From contig NZ_QYBB01000016.1 in assembly GCF_004137685.1 (NCBI RefSeq), positions 35,134 to 99,133 on the forward strand: 64,000 nucleotides of DNA. The letters run 5' to 3'. Within the stretch, counting starts at the first letter, position 1. Every line of letters begins with the position of its first letter. Positions 54,795 through 63,725 of the stretch are shown here, in pieces. The notes under the pieces are model-generated. The model worked only from the letters and a program-made list of their open reading frames with translations, made no database searches and was not told the origin of the DNA. The stretch is from Lichenibacterium minor (GTDB taxonomy: Bacteria; Pseudomonadota; Alphaproteobacteria; Rhizobiales; Beijerinckiaceae). The position numbers and the translations under genes are program-made.

Positions 54795-55910
54795 ATGACG
54801 GGGATCGACGGGACATCGTTCGTGAGCCTGTCTCGCGGCGACCTGTTTCCGTGGGCGGCGCTGCGCGATGCCCCCGAAGTCACGTTCGGCTATCATACGA
54901 CGGCCGGCCGTTACCTCGTCTTCCTGTTCTACGCTTCCGCCGCGGATCCCGCCGTGCAGGAGGCCATAGGGGTCGTTTATCGACATCGCGCCTGCTTCGA
55001 CGATGAGCGTGGCTGCTTCTTCGGTATGGGACGCGACGCATCGGACAAAGCGCAGGGACGCGTCGCCGACACGATGCCGGGCATCCGGTTCATGGATGAC
55101 AGTCTGGGCGTCGCGGCCAGGATCTGCGGAGCCTTGCCCGAGGGGCCCGGCCCTGTCGATGCGGGGGCGACGTCGCGGGCCTTCTGGCTCGTCGTCGATC
55201 CGACCTTGCATGTGTTGGCCAACATTCCGCTCGGCCCTGAGGCTCGCGACCACGACGCCGTCCTGGAAATGGTGCGCGACTTGCCGGCGCCGGGCGCCTT
55301 CGCGGGCTTTGAACTGCCTGTGCCTGTGCTGCTGCTGCCGAACGTCTTCGATCGCGCCCTATGCCGCCATCTCGTCGGGCTCTACGACGCCGACGGGGGC
55401 TCGGAGTCGGGGATCTACCGCAACGGCGCGGGCGTGAACGACCATTCCTTCAAGCGTCGCAGGGATTACACGATCGAGGATGCCGATTTGATCCGCCGGC
55501 TCCAGGGCATGATCGCGCGGCGGGTCTCGCCTGAGATCGAGCGGATCTTCTTTACCAAAATCACCCGGATGGAACGCTACATCGTCGGTTGCTACGCGGC
55601 CGAGGACAACGCGCATTTCCGCCCACACCGCGACAACGGCCCGGGGCTGACGGCGCACCGCCGCTACGCCGTGTCGGTCAACCTGAGCGAAGACTTCGAT
55701 GGCGGCGAGGTCAGCTTTCCAGAATACAGCCAGCGCGGCATCAAGGCCCCGCAGGGCTGGGCCGTCGTGTTTCCTGCCGCCATCCTCCATGCCGTTTCGA
55801 AGGTGACCTACGGCCGGCGCTACGCCTTTCTGCCCTTCGTCTACGACGAGGAGGGGGCTAAGATCCGCGACCGGGAACTGGCCCGCCATCACGCGGCCAC
55901 GGCCGCGTGA
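54795..55910 (+). CDS. Redoxin-like / 2-oxoglutarate-Fe(II) oxygenase fusion
   Basis: The 371-aa protein has two parts. Residues 1-170 look like a thioredoxin/peroxiredoxin-fold domain (RYLVFLFYASAADPAVQE, RAFWLVVDPTLHVLANIPLG) but lack the usual peroxidatic Cys motif. Residues 175-360 form a prolyl-4-hydroxylase-like double-stranded beta-helix with Fe ligands in AHFRPHRDN (HxD) and a late His in AAILHAVSKVTYGRRYAF, whose Arg binds 2-oxoglutarate. It should hydroxylate a protein or small molecule. The ATG at 54795 follows a GGAGGGGG-like ribosome site. Confidence 0.85.
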   Translation: MTGIDGTSFVSLSRGDLFPWAALRDAPEVTFGYHTTAGRYLVFLFYASAADPAVQEAIGVVYRHRACFDDERGCFFGMGRDASDKAQGRVADTMPGIRFMDDSLGVAARICGALPEGPGPVDAGATSRAFWLVVDPTLHVLANIPLGPEARDHDAVLEMVRDLPAPGAFAGFELPVPVLLLPNVFDRALCRHLVGLYDADGGSESGIYRNGAGVNDHSFKRRRDYTIEDADLIRRLQGMIARRVSPEIERIFFTKITRMERYIVGCYAAEDNAHFRPHRDNGPGLTAHRRYAVSVNLSEDFDGGEVSFPEYSQRGIKAPQGWAVVFPAAILHAVSKVTYGRRYAFLPFVYDEEGAKIRDRELARHHAATAA

Positions 55911-56099
55911 GATCTCGCGCCGACCGCCGGAGTGCGATGTCACAAAACATCAGCGGGTGCAGGACCAGGTAGGCCACCTCTCAGCCCCTGCGCGACAGCA
56001 TGCCGTCGACCACGGGCACAATGCCGTAGTCGTTCATCCGCTCTCCGGATGACGAGTGAATTTGAACGCTCTGAGCAAGCACAGGGACAACACACTCCG

Positions 56100-57761
56100 T
56101 CATCCCGACCTCGCTGAAGCGGCGCCGTCCTGGTTTGTGGTTCGTCGAGGGCTTCCCTGCTTCAGCTGGGGTGGACCCGCCACAACCGAACCGACACGCT
56201 TTCCGGCTCGGCCCGATGGACCCTCTCCCCGCGCGTCATTTCGGATCGAGCCGCCCCTACCCGCGTTCTCTGACCCGTCGCGGTTCGTGCGCCTCAGGTC
56301 CATGGACGCAAGCGCGTCCTGGACCTGTCTGGTCCACCCTTCGCGGCTTTCCGGAACCAGCCTATCCATCACCGCCACAAATCCGAGCTGGCGCAGGTTG
56401 TCAGCCGCGTTCCCACACGGTCCCTTACCGTTCCTCCGAACTTATACATCTTGGAGCGGTTCTTGAGCGTCAGTTCGTCGTTCACCACGCCGCTGGCAGC
56501 GCAGCGTTTGGTCGACGGAAAAGACCGCCGCGCAGGCAGCACCAAGCCGCCGAGCTTCTTCTCCTTTTAGTCCACCATGCCGAGCAGTTGCGCCAGTGCT
56601 ACCTCCGACAGGCTGCGGGCGAGGTGATAATCATTGCGCGATCCGGCGAGGATCACCGTTTCCACGACGACCGCTTCGTCCGGTCGTGCGACCGCGGTCG
56701 CGCGCCTTTTGGAGGTGAATCGTCGCGGCGGTCCGCCTCGCGCCATATCAGGCGAGAGATGGATCGCGAGGGCCGCTCCTGCCGCCGGCTGTATCGCACC
56801 TCGGCACGGTGGACGTCCCGTGGCGAAGTTGGCCCTCCCGATCGAGCGCGCCAGCCGCTTCTGCCGCCGCGCGACGAGACGCTTCACCGCAACAGGTTTG
56901 GTTGGGCGCGTGCGGTTCGGAGCGGCGTGGCGCGCGGTAGCTTCTTCGCCGGTAGCCACCACGAGGGCGTTGACGAGGCCGACATCCACACTGGCGACCG
57001 AACCCGGGCGGGAGTGGCGTGGTCGCACGCGAAGCAGGCGTGCACCTTGCTCGTGTCGGTCGGAACCCGCGCGGTCGAACCATCGAGGTGTGGGTTGTCG
57101 CAGGCGCGGCCTTTCTGGCCTTGGCCCGAACGATCGCCCCGGCCTGCATGGGATCGCTCGTCATCGGTTCATCCGTGTCGAATTGAAGGCACGCGTACCA
57201 TCATCTCGACGTAGCGATATGCGGCAGCCCAGGATGCCGCCGACCCCCGGAACGGCCTCGCGTAGCGGCGCCTCGCCGATGAGAAGCACCAGCATGGTCG
57301 CTCGCGGCCCCGCGTCGAAGCGGTGATAGCTGGCCTTCGGTGAACCCGTCTTTTGACGATGCGAAGACTGGTGTCGTGCGACGGCGCGACTTGAATGGCG
57401 GCTTGCCGAATGAGCTTCGGGGCTCGCGCCCCTCGCGCTTGGCACTGCGCCGCTCCTCGAAGAATCGCTCGGAGGCGGCACCGAGGTCGATGGTCGCCTG
57501 GGCGCCCGCGCAAAGGGTGAACGCGAAGGTCCAGGGCAGGTCGGTCTTGCGCCGCAACGTTCAACTGGCGCACAGGCGTGCCGTGGTGGCCACATCGCTT
57601 TTCCGTTTCGCCTCGTCTGGTTCGGCGCGTGCGGCGTCCGACAAGGCGCGATGCTCGGCGGACGCTCGGTTCCAGGCGAGACGCGCCGTGCCGACTGCGC
57701 GCTGCATATGCCGCTCCTGGGCGACCGTCTGGTCTTTGGCGATGCGACAGCCGAGTTTCAC
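56100..57761 (-). pseudogene. Decayed TnpB (IS200/IS605 OrfB, RNA-guided nuclease family)
   Basis: Read on the minus strand, successive frames rebuild one TnpB. The N-terminus with QERHMQRAVGTARLAWNRAS is at 57761-57561. PWTFAFTLCAGAQATIDL and SFGKPPFKSRR are at 57557-57201. The RuvC-I part SVASVDVGLVNALVVATGEE and the RuvC-II part VVVETVILAGSRNDYHLARS are at 57028-56567. After an in-frame TAA come GGLVLPARRSFPSTKRCAAS and, in another frame, NAADNLRQLG near 56400. At least four frame breaks are needed, and the zinc-ribbon cysteines are lost (CAASG; KMYKFG). No TnpA is visible. The flanks 55911-56099 and 57762-57952 hold no supported gene. Confidence 0.8.
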
Positions 57762-57952
57762 GGCGAAGCGCGCGTGTCAGAAGTGACCATCGTCTGCTTT
57801 TGGTGGGCGTCGTCGGCATGTGAGGCGGTCAGGCGACCGGGGCCGCGACTGACGGAGCTTCGTCGGGCGGTCGGCCGGCTCGGGCTGAGGTGCGAGCCGC
57901 GCAGCGGTGAAGGCCCGCAGCCGATACGACCAGGCGCGCGATCCTCGGACGA

Positions 57953-58507
57953 TCAAGTCGACTGGATGTCGACCGCGATCTGAACGGCCGCGACGAGAGC
58001 TTCCGCGGCGACCGGCTGATAGCCCTGCATGTCCACCCCGACGTCGACGCGGCAGGGGTCGAGGTGAGGCACCCGTGCGTTCCTCGGCGTGCCGTGTACG
58101 TGGCCGTGCGCCATGACGGTCGCGACCCGCCCGTCCCGGTTATGCGCCGATCCGGGCCACGCCAGCATCGGGTAATGGCACAGCGTCAACCTCACACCCG
58201 CGACGCGCTGGCTCGCCAGGTCGCGGACCGAGGCCCAGGCGCAACCCTTGACCACGTCGTCGCCGTCGTGATTCCCGCGCACGAGGTGAATGGAGCCGTT
58301 CAGCCGACGGAAACGGCGCTCCGCCGTGCCCTTCGGACCGAGCGAGAAGTCGCCGAGATGCCACACCGTGTCGCGCGGGCGCACCAGCGCGTTCCATCGC
58401 TCGGTCAGGGCGGCGTCCATCTCCTCGGCGTCGGCGAACGGCCGGTCGCACATGGCGATCACGGACGCATGTCCAAAATGCGTGTCGCTCGTCAGCCAAA
58501 GCGTCAT
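57953..58507 (-). CDS. Calcineurin-like metallophosphoesterase (first of two)
   Basis: The 184-aa protein has the full metallophosphoesterase motif set: LTSDTHFGH, WHLGDFSLG, VRGNHDGDD, LCHYPML and AHGHVHG. It is short and of the kind often annotated as phage-type or cytosolic phosphoesterase; the substrate could be a nucleic acid end, a nucleotide or a phosphoprotein. Its ATG lies inside the stop of the upstream AAA-protease gene (ATGA, 58507-58504 on the minus strand), so the two are made in step. Confidence 0.88.
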   Translation of the reverse strand: MTLWLTSDTHFGHASVIAMCDRPFADAEEMDAALTERWNALVRPRDTVWHLGDFSLGPKGTAERRFRRLNGSIHLVRGNHDGDDVVKGCAWASVRDLASQRVAGVRLTLCHYPMLAWPGSAHNRDGRVATVMAHGHVHGTPRNARVPHLDPCRVDVGVDMQGYQPVAAEALVAAVQIAVDIQST

Positions 58508-60483
58508 CGACGGTCTCCGCAGGCTGGCGCGAGCGTTTCGCCCTCGACGACAACGCGAACCTCGTCGGCATCGAGATAGCGGCGCTCGATGAGCGCCTCG
58601 GCCAGGCGCTCGACGCTGCCGCGATGCGCCGCGACGAGCGCGGTCACGCGTCGGTGCGACGCGCTCAGCATCTCGTCGATCGTCGCCGAAAGCCAGGCGT
58701 CGTCGAGCATGTGGCTGGCGTCCAGCGCGCGAAGGCCTCGCGCACCCATCCCCCATCGGCCGAGCGCCGACATCGACAGCGCCGTGGCGTCCGACAGGTC
58801 CTGTTCGCAACCCGCGCTGTGCGAGCCGAGAAGGACCTGCTCGGCCACAAGCCCGGCGACGAGGATGTCGAGCCGCCCCTCGACCGTCGCCAGCGTGGCC
58901 ACGGTCGAACGCGTCGAGCGCGCGTATCGCCGGTCGAGGTCGACCTCTTCGAGGCGGGCGACCCCGCTCCGAAGCATGACCAGCGCGTGCCCGGCCTCGT
59001 GAACGGCGATGACACGGTCTTCGGCGGGATCGAGACCGGTCGCCTGCCGCCGCGACCGCAGCGCCGCGCAAACGTCGTCGGCGCAGACTGCACGTCCGAA
59101 CACGCGACGCGCCGTCCGTCTCGCATCCCTGACGAGGAGCGAAATCTCGGCGGGGCTCATCCCGCGGCACAGCCGCGCCGCTGCATCGAGGCCATCAAGG
59201 CCGGCCTCGGGACCGAGATGCAGCCGCAACACGCCGGAAAGGGCACCGATGTCCGGCGCCGGCAGAACCACGTGGCGGTCGAGACGGCCCGCACGGCACA
59301 GCGCCGGGTCGACGCGCTCGGGATGGTTCGTGGCCGCTACGACCACGATGCCATCGCGCGGCGCGGCGCCGTCGAGGAACGCGAGCCAGCCGTTGATGAC
59401 GGCGGTGAACCAGGACTCGTTATGGCCGTTCTCGCCGCGCCGGCCCATCGTGTCGACCTCGTCGATGAACAGGATGAACGGGCCCGACTTCGCCTTCGCG
59501 CGCCACTGATCGAAGAGCTTGGTCATGCCGCGGCTCATCGTGTCGCCGGCCGACCCGCCGGCGGCGGACCAGTCCGTGTAGGTCGTGGGGACGAGGTCGA
59601 CCTCGCATTCGAGCGCCAAAGCCTTGGCGAAGGTCGTCTTGCCGCAACCGGGCGGGCCAGACAGAAGGATGCCGCGATCGACGTCGCTCCAGGGCAGGCT
59701 GCCGGCGCGATAGTCGCGGAGATCGGCGGCAAGGCTCGCCCCCCAGTGTCCTGCATCGCCGAACCCCGTCATCTCGGACAGGCGGCGCACGACGCCGTCG
59801 GCTGCAGGCGGCTTGGCCCCAGGCGTGGCCCCGGGGCGGCGATCCTTCGCCTTCGACGGGCCTTCCGCGCGATCCCGGGCCAGCTTGCGGATGCGGTTGC
59901 CGGCGTCGATGTGATCGCCGTCGGGCTGCACGACGAGAATGAGGTCGTCCCAGCCGAGCAGGGCGGCATCCTCGTCCTTGACGCGGATCTTGTTGCCCGT
60001 CGCGGCCTCGACCACGGAAGCGATGACGTCGCCGCGCGGCACCATGGGGATCGTGATCGTGCGGTCGGCCAGCGTCACGGCTTCGCGGGGCGTCATGTTT
60101 CGACCGTCAGCCGTCACGGCGACGATGGGCGCGCCGCGGCGCAGCGCGGCGGCGTACCATCCGGGCAGGACCACGCCGTCCTCGCCCACGACCAGGATGC
60201 CAGGTCCCGGCTTCGTGTGACGGCCACCGACGCAGTCCTGGATCGCGGTTCGGATGGCCTCCGCCACGGGGTTGATGAGGGCGTCCTGCCCGGTGATCAC
60301 GCAGGTCGTGCCCCGGCGCAGCACCTGCGGGTCGACGCCGGCGCGATCGAGGAAGACGGCGCCGAGCCAAGTGGTCGGCGGCACCGGCTCGGGAGGCGGG
60401 ATATCCTCCTCGGCGGCGACTTGCATGGCGACCCGCTGTGCTGAGCGGATGGCGGCGACGAAGCTGTGCGGCAAGCTGGACAA
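58504..60483 (-). CDS. Soluble FtsH-like AAA ATPase with M41 zinc protease domain
   Basis: The 659-aa protein combines an N-terminal region of about 230 residues without transmembrane helices or known family, an AAA domain with Walker A GPPGCGKTTFAKA (residues 276-283), Walker B FILFIDEVD (336-342), sensor Asn386 in AATNHPERVD and Arg finger candidates in CRAGRLDRH, and an M41 peptidase domain with HEAGH (495-499) and a likely third zinc ligand Asp562 in CEQDLSDATALS. All catalytic residues are present. True FtsH is membrane-anchored; this one is not. It forms a coupled operon with a phosphoesterase and faces a second one. Confidence 0.88.
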   Translation of the reverse strand: MSSLPHSFVAAIRSAQRVAMQVAAEEDIPPPEPVPPTTWLGAVFLDRAGVDPQVLRRGTTCVITGQDALINPVAEAIRTAIQDCVGGRHTKPGPGILVVGEDGVVLPGWYAAALRRGAPIVAVTADGRNMTPREAVTLADRTITIPMVPRGDVIASVVEAATGNKIRVKDEDAALLGWDDLILVVQPDGDHIDAGNRIRKLARDRAEGPSKAKDRRPGATPGAKPPAADGVVRRLSEMTGFGDAGHWGASLAADLRDYRAGSLPWSDVDRGILLSGPPGCGKTTFAKALALECEVDLVPTTYTDWSAAGGSAGDTMSRGMTKLFDQWRAKAKSGPFILFIDEVDTMGRRGENGHNESWFTAVINGWLAFLDGAAPRDGIVVVAATNHPERVDPALCRAGRLDRHVVLPAPDIGALSGVLRLHLGPEAGLDGLDAAARLCRGMSPAEISLLVRDARRTARRVFGRAVCADDVCAALRSRRQATGLDPAEDRVIAVHEAGHALVMLRSGVARLEEVDLDRRYARSTRSTVATLATVEGRLDILVAGLVAEQVLLGSHSAGCEQDLSDATALSMSALGRWGMGARGLRALDASHMLDDAWLSATIDEMLSASHRRVTALVAAHRGSVERLAEALIERRYLDADEVRVVVEGETLAPACGDRR

Positions 60484-60683
60484 AAGCGGTTCCCCTGACG
60501 ACCGCTTCGGTATGCCGGAAAAACGTTGCGTCGCCGTGAGCTGGCGCGATCAAATCAGGTAAACGAGAGTCAACCATCCGTTACGCGAGGCAATAGTTCG
60601 ATATCGAGAATCGCCAGCTCACAATCGGTAACAGATGCATGTCATGGCTTTCGACGGGATCAGCTCGGGACGCGGAGGCCGTC

Positions 60684-61523
60684 ATGCGGACTAGACTTTG
60701 GGTTTTCAGCGATCTTCATCTCGAAACGGAAGGCGAGGTGGATATCTTGCGCGGCGCACCCACGTCCTTCGACGCGATCGTCGTGGCCGGTGATGTCGAT
60801 ACGCCGAGCTGCCGCGCCCTGTTCTGGCTCGCGGAGCGCTTCCAGGGCTGCCGGATGATCTACGTCCCGGGCAACCACGATCGATGGTCCGCGAGGCTCG
60901 AGCGTGTCACCCATGATGAACACGATGAAAGCGGGCGCGAGGTCGCGGCGCGCTACGGCATCGACTGGCTCGACCGCGGCAGCGTCGAGGTCGGCGGTGT
61001 GACGGTCCACGGCTGCACGCTGTGGACCGATCTGCGATTGGGATATGGCGACCTCGGTCACAGCACCGGCATGGCGCGGCGGGGCATGAACGATTATCGC
61101 CGCATCCGCAGGCGTCCGAGCGGCCGACATCACTACATCCGTCCCGAGGACACCCGCGAGTGGCACCGACGCGACCTCGCCTGGCTCGACGGAGCGCTGA
61201 CGACGCCCGACGGTCTACCGCGCCCGCGCCCGGCCGTGGTGGTCACCCATCACGCGCCGAGCCCGCAGTGTCTGGCAGATCCCTGGGACCCGTTGCGGCA
61301 CTGCTACGCGAGCGATCTCCGGCCGTTCATCGAGCGGCACAGGCCCGACCTGTGGATCCACGGCCACGTCCATCACCATGTCGACCACCGCGAGGTTTCG
61401 ACACGCATCGTCGCCAACGGGCGAGGTCGCGGGAGCGAGGCGGCCGATTGGAATCCGAGCATGGTCGTCGAGGTGGGCGACATCGCCGTGGATGTCATCG
61501 AGGAGAGTCTCCGTCGCGAGTGA
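60684..61523 (+). CDS. Calcineurin-like metallophosphoesterase (second)
   Basis: The 279-aa protein has motifs WVFSDLHLE, VVAGDVDTPS, YVPGNHDRWS, VVTHHAPSP and IHGHVHHHVD. It resembles the cytosolic phosphoesterase family whose members carry an inserted segment with the variable GMARRGMNDYRRIR. The ATG at 60684 follows GGAGG by 5 nt. It is divergent from the AAA-protease operon across a 200-bp gap that is lower in GC (60484-60683) and probably holds both promoters. Confidence 0.88.
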   Translation: MRTRLWVFSDLHLETEGEVDILRGAPTSFDAIVVAGDVDTPSCRALFWLAERFQGCRMIYVPGNHDRWSARLERVTHDEHDESGREVAARYGIDWLDRGSVEVGGVTVHGCTLWTDLRLGYGDLGHSTGMARRGMNDYRRIRRRPSGRHHYIRPEDTREWHRRDLAWLDGALTTPDGLPRPRPAVVVTHHAPSPQCLADPWDPLRHCYASDLRPFIERHRPDLWIHGHVHHHVDHREVSTRIVANGRGRGSEAADWNPSMVVEVGDIAVDVIEESLRRE

Positions 61524-61746
61524 GCAGGACGTCGGCATCGGCGAAGCAGATTGCGGCTGGTATCAGGCGCGCGTCATATCGCCGGTGCCCAGACCCGGCA
61601 GTCTGAGGTTTGAGAATGCCGGACCCGCGGTGACGTGATGTAGGGGGACATGGTGACGGCTCAACCGGTGCCTCAGCTCGACTTTGGCCAATCGGGCGGT
61701 CTGGTCGGATCGGGTTGACGAAGCGAGCGTGAAGCGCGGCTCTGCC

Positions 61747-61930
61747 ATGACAGCGGCATGGTACCCCAAGGCCCGTCCCACCTTCTCCGATGCCCTCGCG
61801 GCCGTGCGCCGCGCGAGCTGGCGCGAACAGCATTTCCAAACGTTACCGCGGCACACCGACCGCCGAAAAGTCCCCTTCAGGCTGCCGCCAGCCTCGGCCT
61901 ACGCCCTCTGCAACGCAGCCTGCAAAGGAC
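61747..61930 (+). pseudogene. Possible transposase C-terminal remnant
   Basis: The frame AAWYPKARPTFSDALAAVRR, later ASAYALCNAA, resembles C-terminal ends of transposases that I have seen in related genomes, but I cannot name the family. It has no proper start and the likeness ends before the stop. The DNA before it (61524-61746) has no supported gene. Confidence 0.35.
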
Positions 61931-61956
61931 AAAGTCGAGCTTACAAGGCAGCCCTC

Positions 61957-62174
61957 GCTGCAGGAGTACGCTGCTCCCCTACGTCGACCTGAGGCAGCGC
62001 GTCCGCACAGATCATTCTCTGCGTATGATTTGGACTTCGGCGAACGAGGCGCTGGTGTCGCTTCATAAGCGCTTCGGCGAGATCTACTCGGATATCGGCC
62101 GTCCCTCGATCCCGCCCGAGCAGCTTCTGCGGGCAATGCTGTCGAAGGCCTTACACTCGATGCACTCCGAGTGA
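61957..62174 (+). pseudogene. N-terminal fragment of an IS5-like transposase
   Basis: STLLPYVDLRQRVRTDHSLR and then GRPSIPPEQLLRAMLSKAL match the N-terminal region of IS5/IS1182-type transposases (DUF772-like helical domain). The frame ends after HSMHSE at 62174, where the intact family continues with a motif starting SERQLME and the DDE domain. The catalytic part is missing, so this is a fossil. It abuts the AT-rich patch. Confidence 0.65.
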
Positions 62175-62475
62175 CAGCATATGGAGCACATCGATTTTTG
62201 TCTCCTGATCCGCTAGTTTATCGTGCTAAGCATCAACGATCCCGTGTGGGACGTGTCGACATTTTCCAAGGTACGATCAGTACGTCTTAGGAAATTTCGG
62301 TGGCTGACGGTTCTTAGTCAAGCTCTAATTCCATATAAATTTAACATTTCCTTAGGAATATTGAAAATTTCTAGTACCTAAAAGGTTGCAGCCTCGATTT
62401 TATGCTGAGGCGTAACTTCGGATTCATAGGTTTCGTTCACTGTCGGGAGGTTAAGTTTGAAGTGGAAGCTAACTC
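62175..62475. other. AT-rich non-coding stretch
   Basis: These 300 bp are visibly richer in A and T than any other part of the window (for example TTCCATATAAATTTAACATT around 62330) and hold no gene. A promoter for the following coiled-coil gene is expected here. The composition points to recent foreign origin. Confidence 0.6.
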
Positions 62476-62877
62476 ATGGATCAGAACGCGAGAATGGAAT
62501 ACCTCTGTGCTGCAATCCTGAAAAGTCTTGATCGTTTCGACTTGGATGTCAAAGGTCTTACAGAGCGTTTAGATCGTCATGAACAGTTGATATCAGCGTT
62601 TTCGGCAGCGATATCTGGCTATCAAGACAATATTCCGAAAAAATTGGATAGCATTTTGAGTAATATAGACAGATCGATTGATGAAAAATTAGCAGACACG
62701 GATTTTGCGATCGCAGACAATAACAACTTATTCAAATCGGCTGCGGTTCGACTCAACGAGGAAATCAGAAATAGCTATGTCGACGCAGTCGGTGCTCTAC
62801 TAAATCCTATCGAGGATCGGCTGAACAAAATCGATGAGAATATGTCGAAAATTCTGGAAAGCAGTTCGAAAAGCTAA
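62476..62877 (+). CDS. AT-rich coiled-coil protein of unknown function
   Basis: The 133-aa protein is predicted helical throughout, with heptad-like spacing in GLTERLDRHEQLISAFSAAI, KKLDSILSNIDRSIDEKLAD and IEDRLNKIDENMSKILESSS. There is no signal peptide or membrane segment. Codons favour A/T at the third position, unlike every gene to the left. A stop (TAA) lies two codons before the ATG; GGAAG about 8 nt upstream is a possible ribosome site. I know no family. It sits between transposase fragments and was probably acquired. Confidence 0.65.
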   Translation: MDQNARMEYLCAAILKSLDRFDLDVKGLTERLDRHEQLISAFSAAISGYQDNIPKKLDSILSNIDRSIDEKLADTDFAIADNNNLFKSAAVRLNEEIRNSYVDAVGALLNPIEDRLNKIDENMSKILESSSKS

Positions 62878-62885
62878 AAGATTTA

Positions 62886-63351
62886 GAGCCTAACTCAAAA
62901 GCTCACGATCGCACGAGTTGCTAGATGGCGGCGAGCGCGATGAAGGCCAGCAGGGTTGAGGTGAGGTGCTCGAAGTTCTTGGCCAAGCGCTGGCTCCGAC
63001 ACAGCCAGGAGAAGGTCCGCTCGATTCTCCAACGTAGCTCGATCACCTCCAAGGCGACCGCGTTGGGACTGCGGCGGACCACCTCCAGCCGCAGCCCGTT
63101 GCCCGCTGCGGCTCAAAGATCTGTTATGCATTGTAGCCCGTGTCGGCGACACACAATGGCGAGGCGCTGGTGCTGCTCGACGAGCGGCTTTGCCTCCGGC
63201 AACTCAAGGTGCTCATGCACGCTGACCGTCTCGTCCGACAGATCCGCCGGATCCCTGCGGTGAAAGCCGCCTTGTGGGAGGAGCGTCTCGCGGCTAAGAT
63301 CTGCCCTTATTAATGTTCATAAAATCAGAGCCTTGGCTCAGTAGCTCAACG
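62886..63351 (+). repeat. Imperfect direct repeats flanking the IS5 fragment
   Basis: GAGCCTAACTCAAAAGCTCACG (62886-62907) and GAGCC-TTGGCTCAGTAGCTCAACG (63328-63351) are alike at about three quarters of positions. They bracket the IS5 remnant. They could be decayed ends of an element or chance. Confidence 0.3.
62921..63150 (-). pseudogene. C-terminal fragment of an IS5 (IS427-type) transposase
   Basis: On the minus strand, NGLRLEVVRRSPNAVALEVI runs into WRIERTFSWLCRSQRLAKNF and EHLTSTLLAFIALAAI, followed by the stop at 62921-62923. This is the classic C-terminus of IS427-group IS5 transposases (with the ERTFSWL signature and catalytic Glu). Upstream, the reading is broken by a TGA and a frame change near 63110, so only the end survives. 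Confidence 0.75.
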
Positions 63352-63725
63352 TTGTCGAACTCGGCCGCCGCCGTCGCTGGTCCGAGGACGAGAAGCTCCG
63401 CATCGTGACGGAGTGCCTGGAGGCGCCGCGGCCGGTGTCGGCGACGGCGCGTCGTCACGGCATTACCCGGTCTCAGTTGATGGCGTAGCGCCGGGCGTTG
63501 AAGGTTGAGCGCGTCTCCCCCCCCCCGGCGCCGGCCTTCGTGCCCGCCGTCCTGGTGCCGGAGCCGGCCGCTGAAGCCAAGGCAGCGACGCGTCGAGGAA
63601 GGCCTCGGCAGGCCGTGCAGGGCCGCATGGTGATCGAGGTGGGGCGGGGCCGTCGCGTGGTGGTGGACGGCGCCGTGGACGCCGAGGCGCTCGCGCGCGT
63701 GCTCGACGTGCTGGATCGGCGATGA
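63351..63725 (+). pseudogene. IS66-family TnpA (OrfA) with in-frame amber stop
   Basis: The frame reads RRRRWSEDEKLRIVTECLEA, then ATARRHGITRSQLMA, then TAG (63486-63488), and continues RRALKVERVSPPPAPAFVPA to the normal end in LDVLDRR. Intact IS66 OrfA proteins have Trp at the stop position (LMAWRR), so this is a TGG to TAG change. No ATG/GTG lies between the upstream stop (63342) and the homology. A run of ten C bases at 63517-63526 follows. The stop overlaps the next ORF (ATGA, 63722-63725). Confidence 0.8.
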
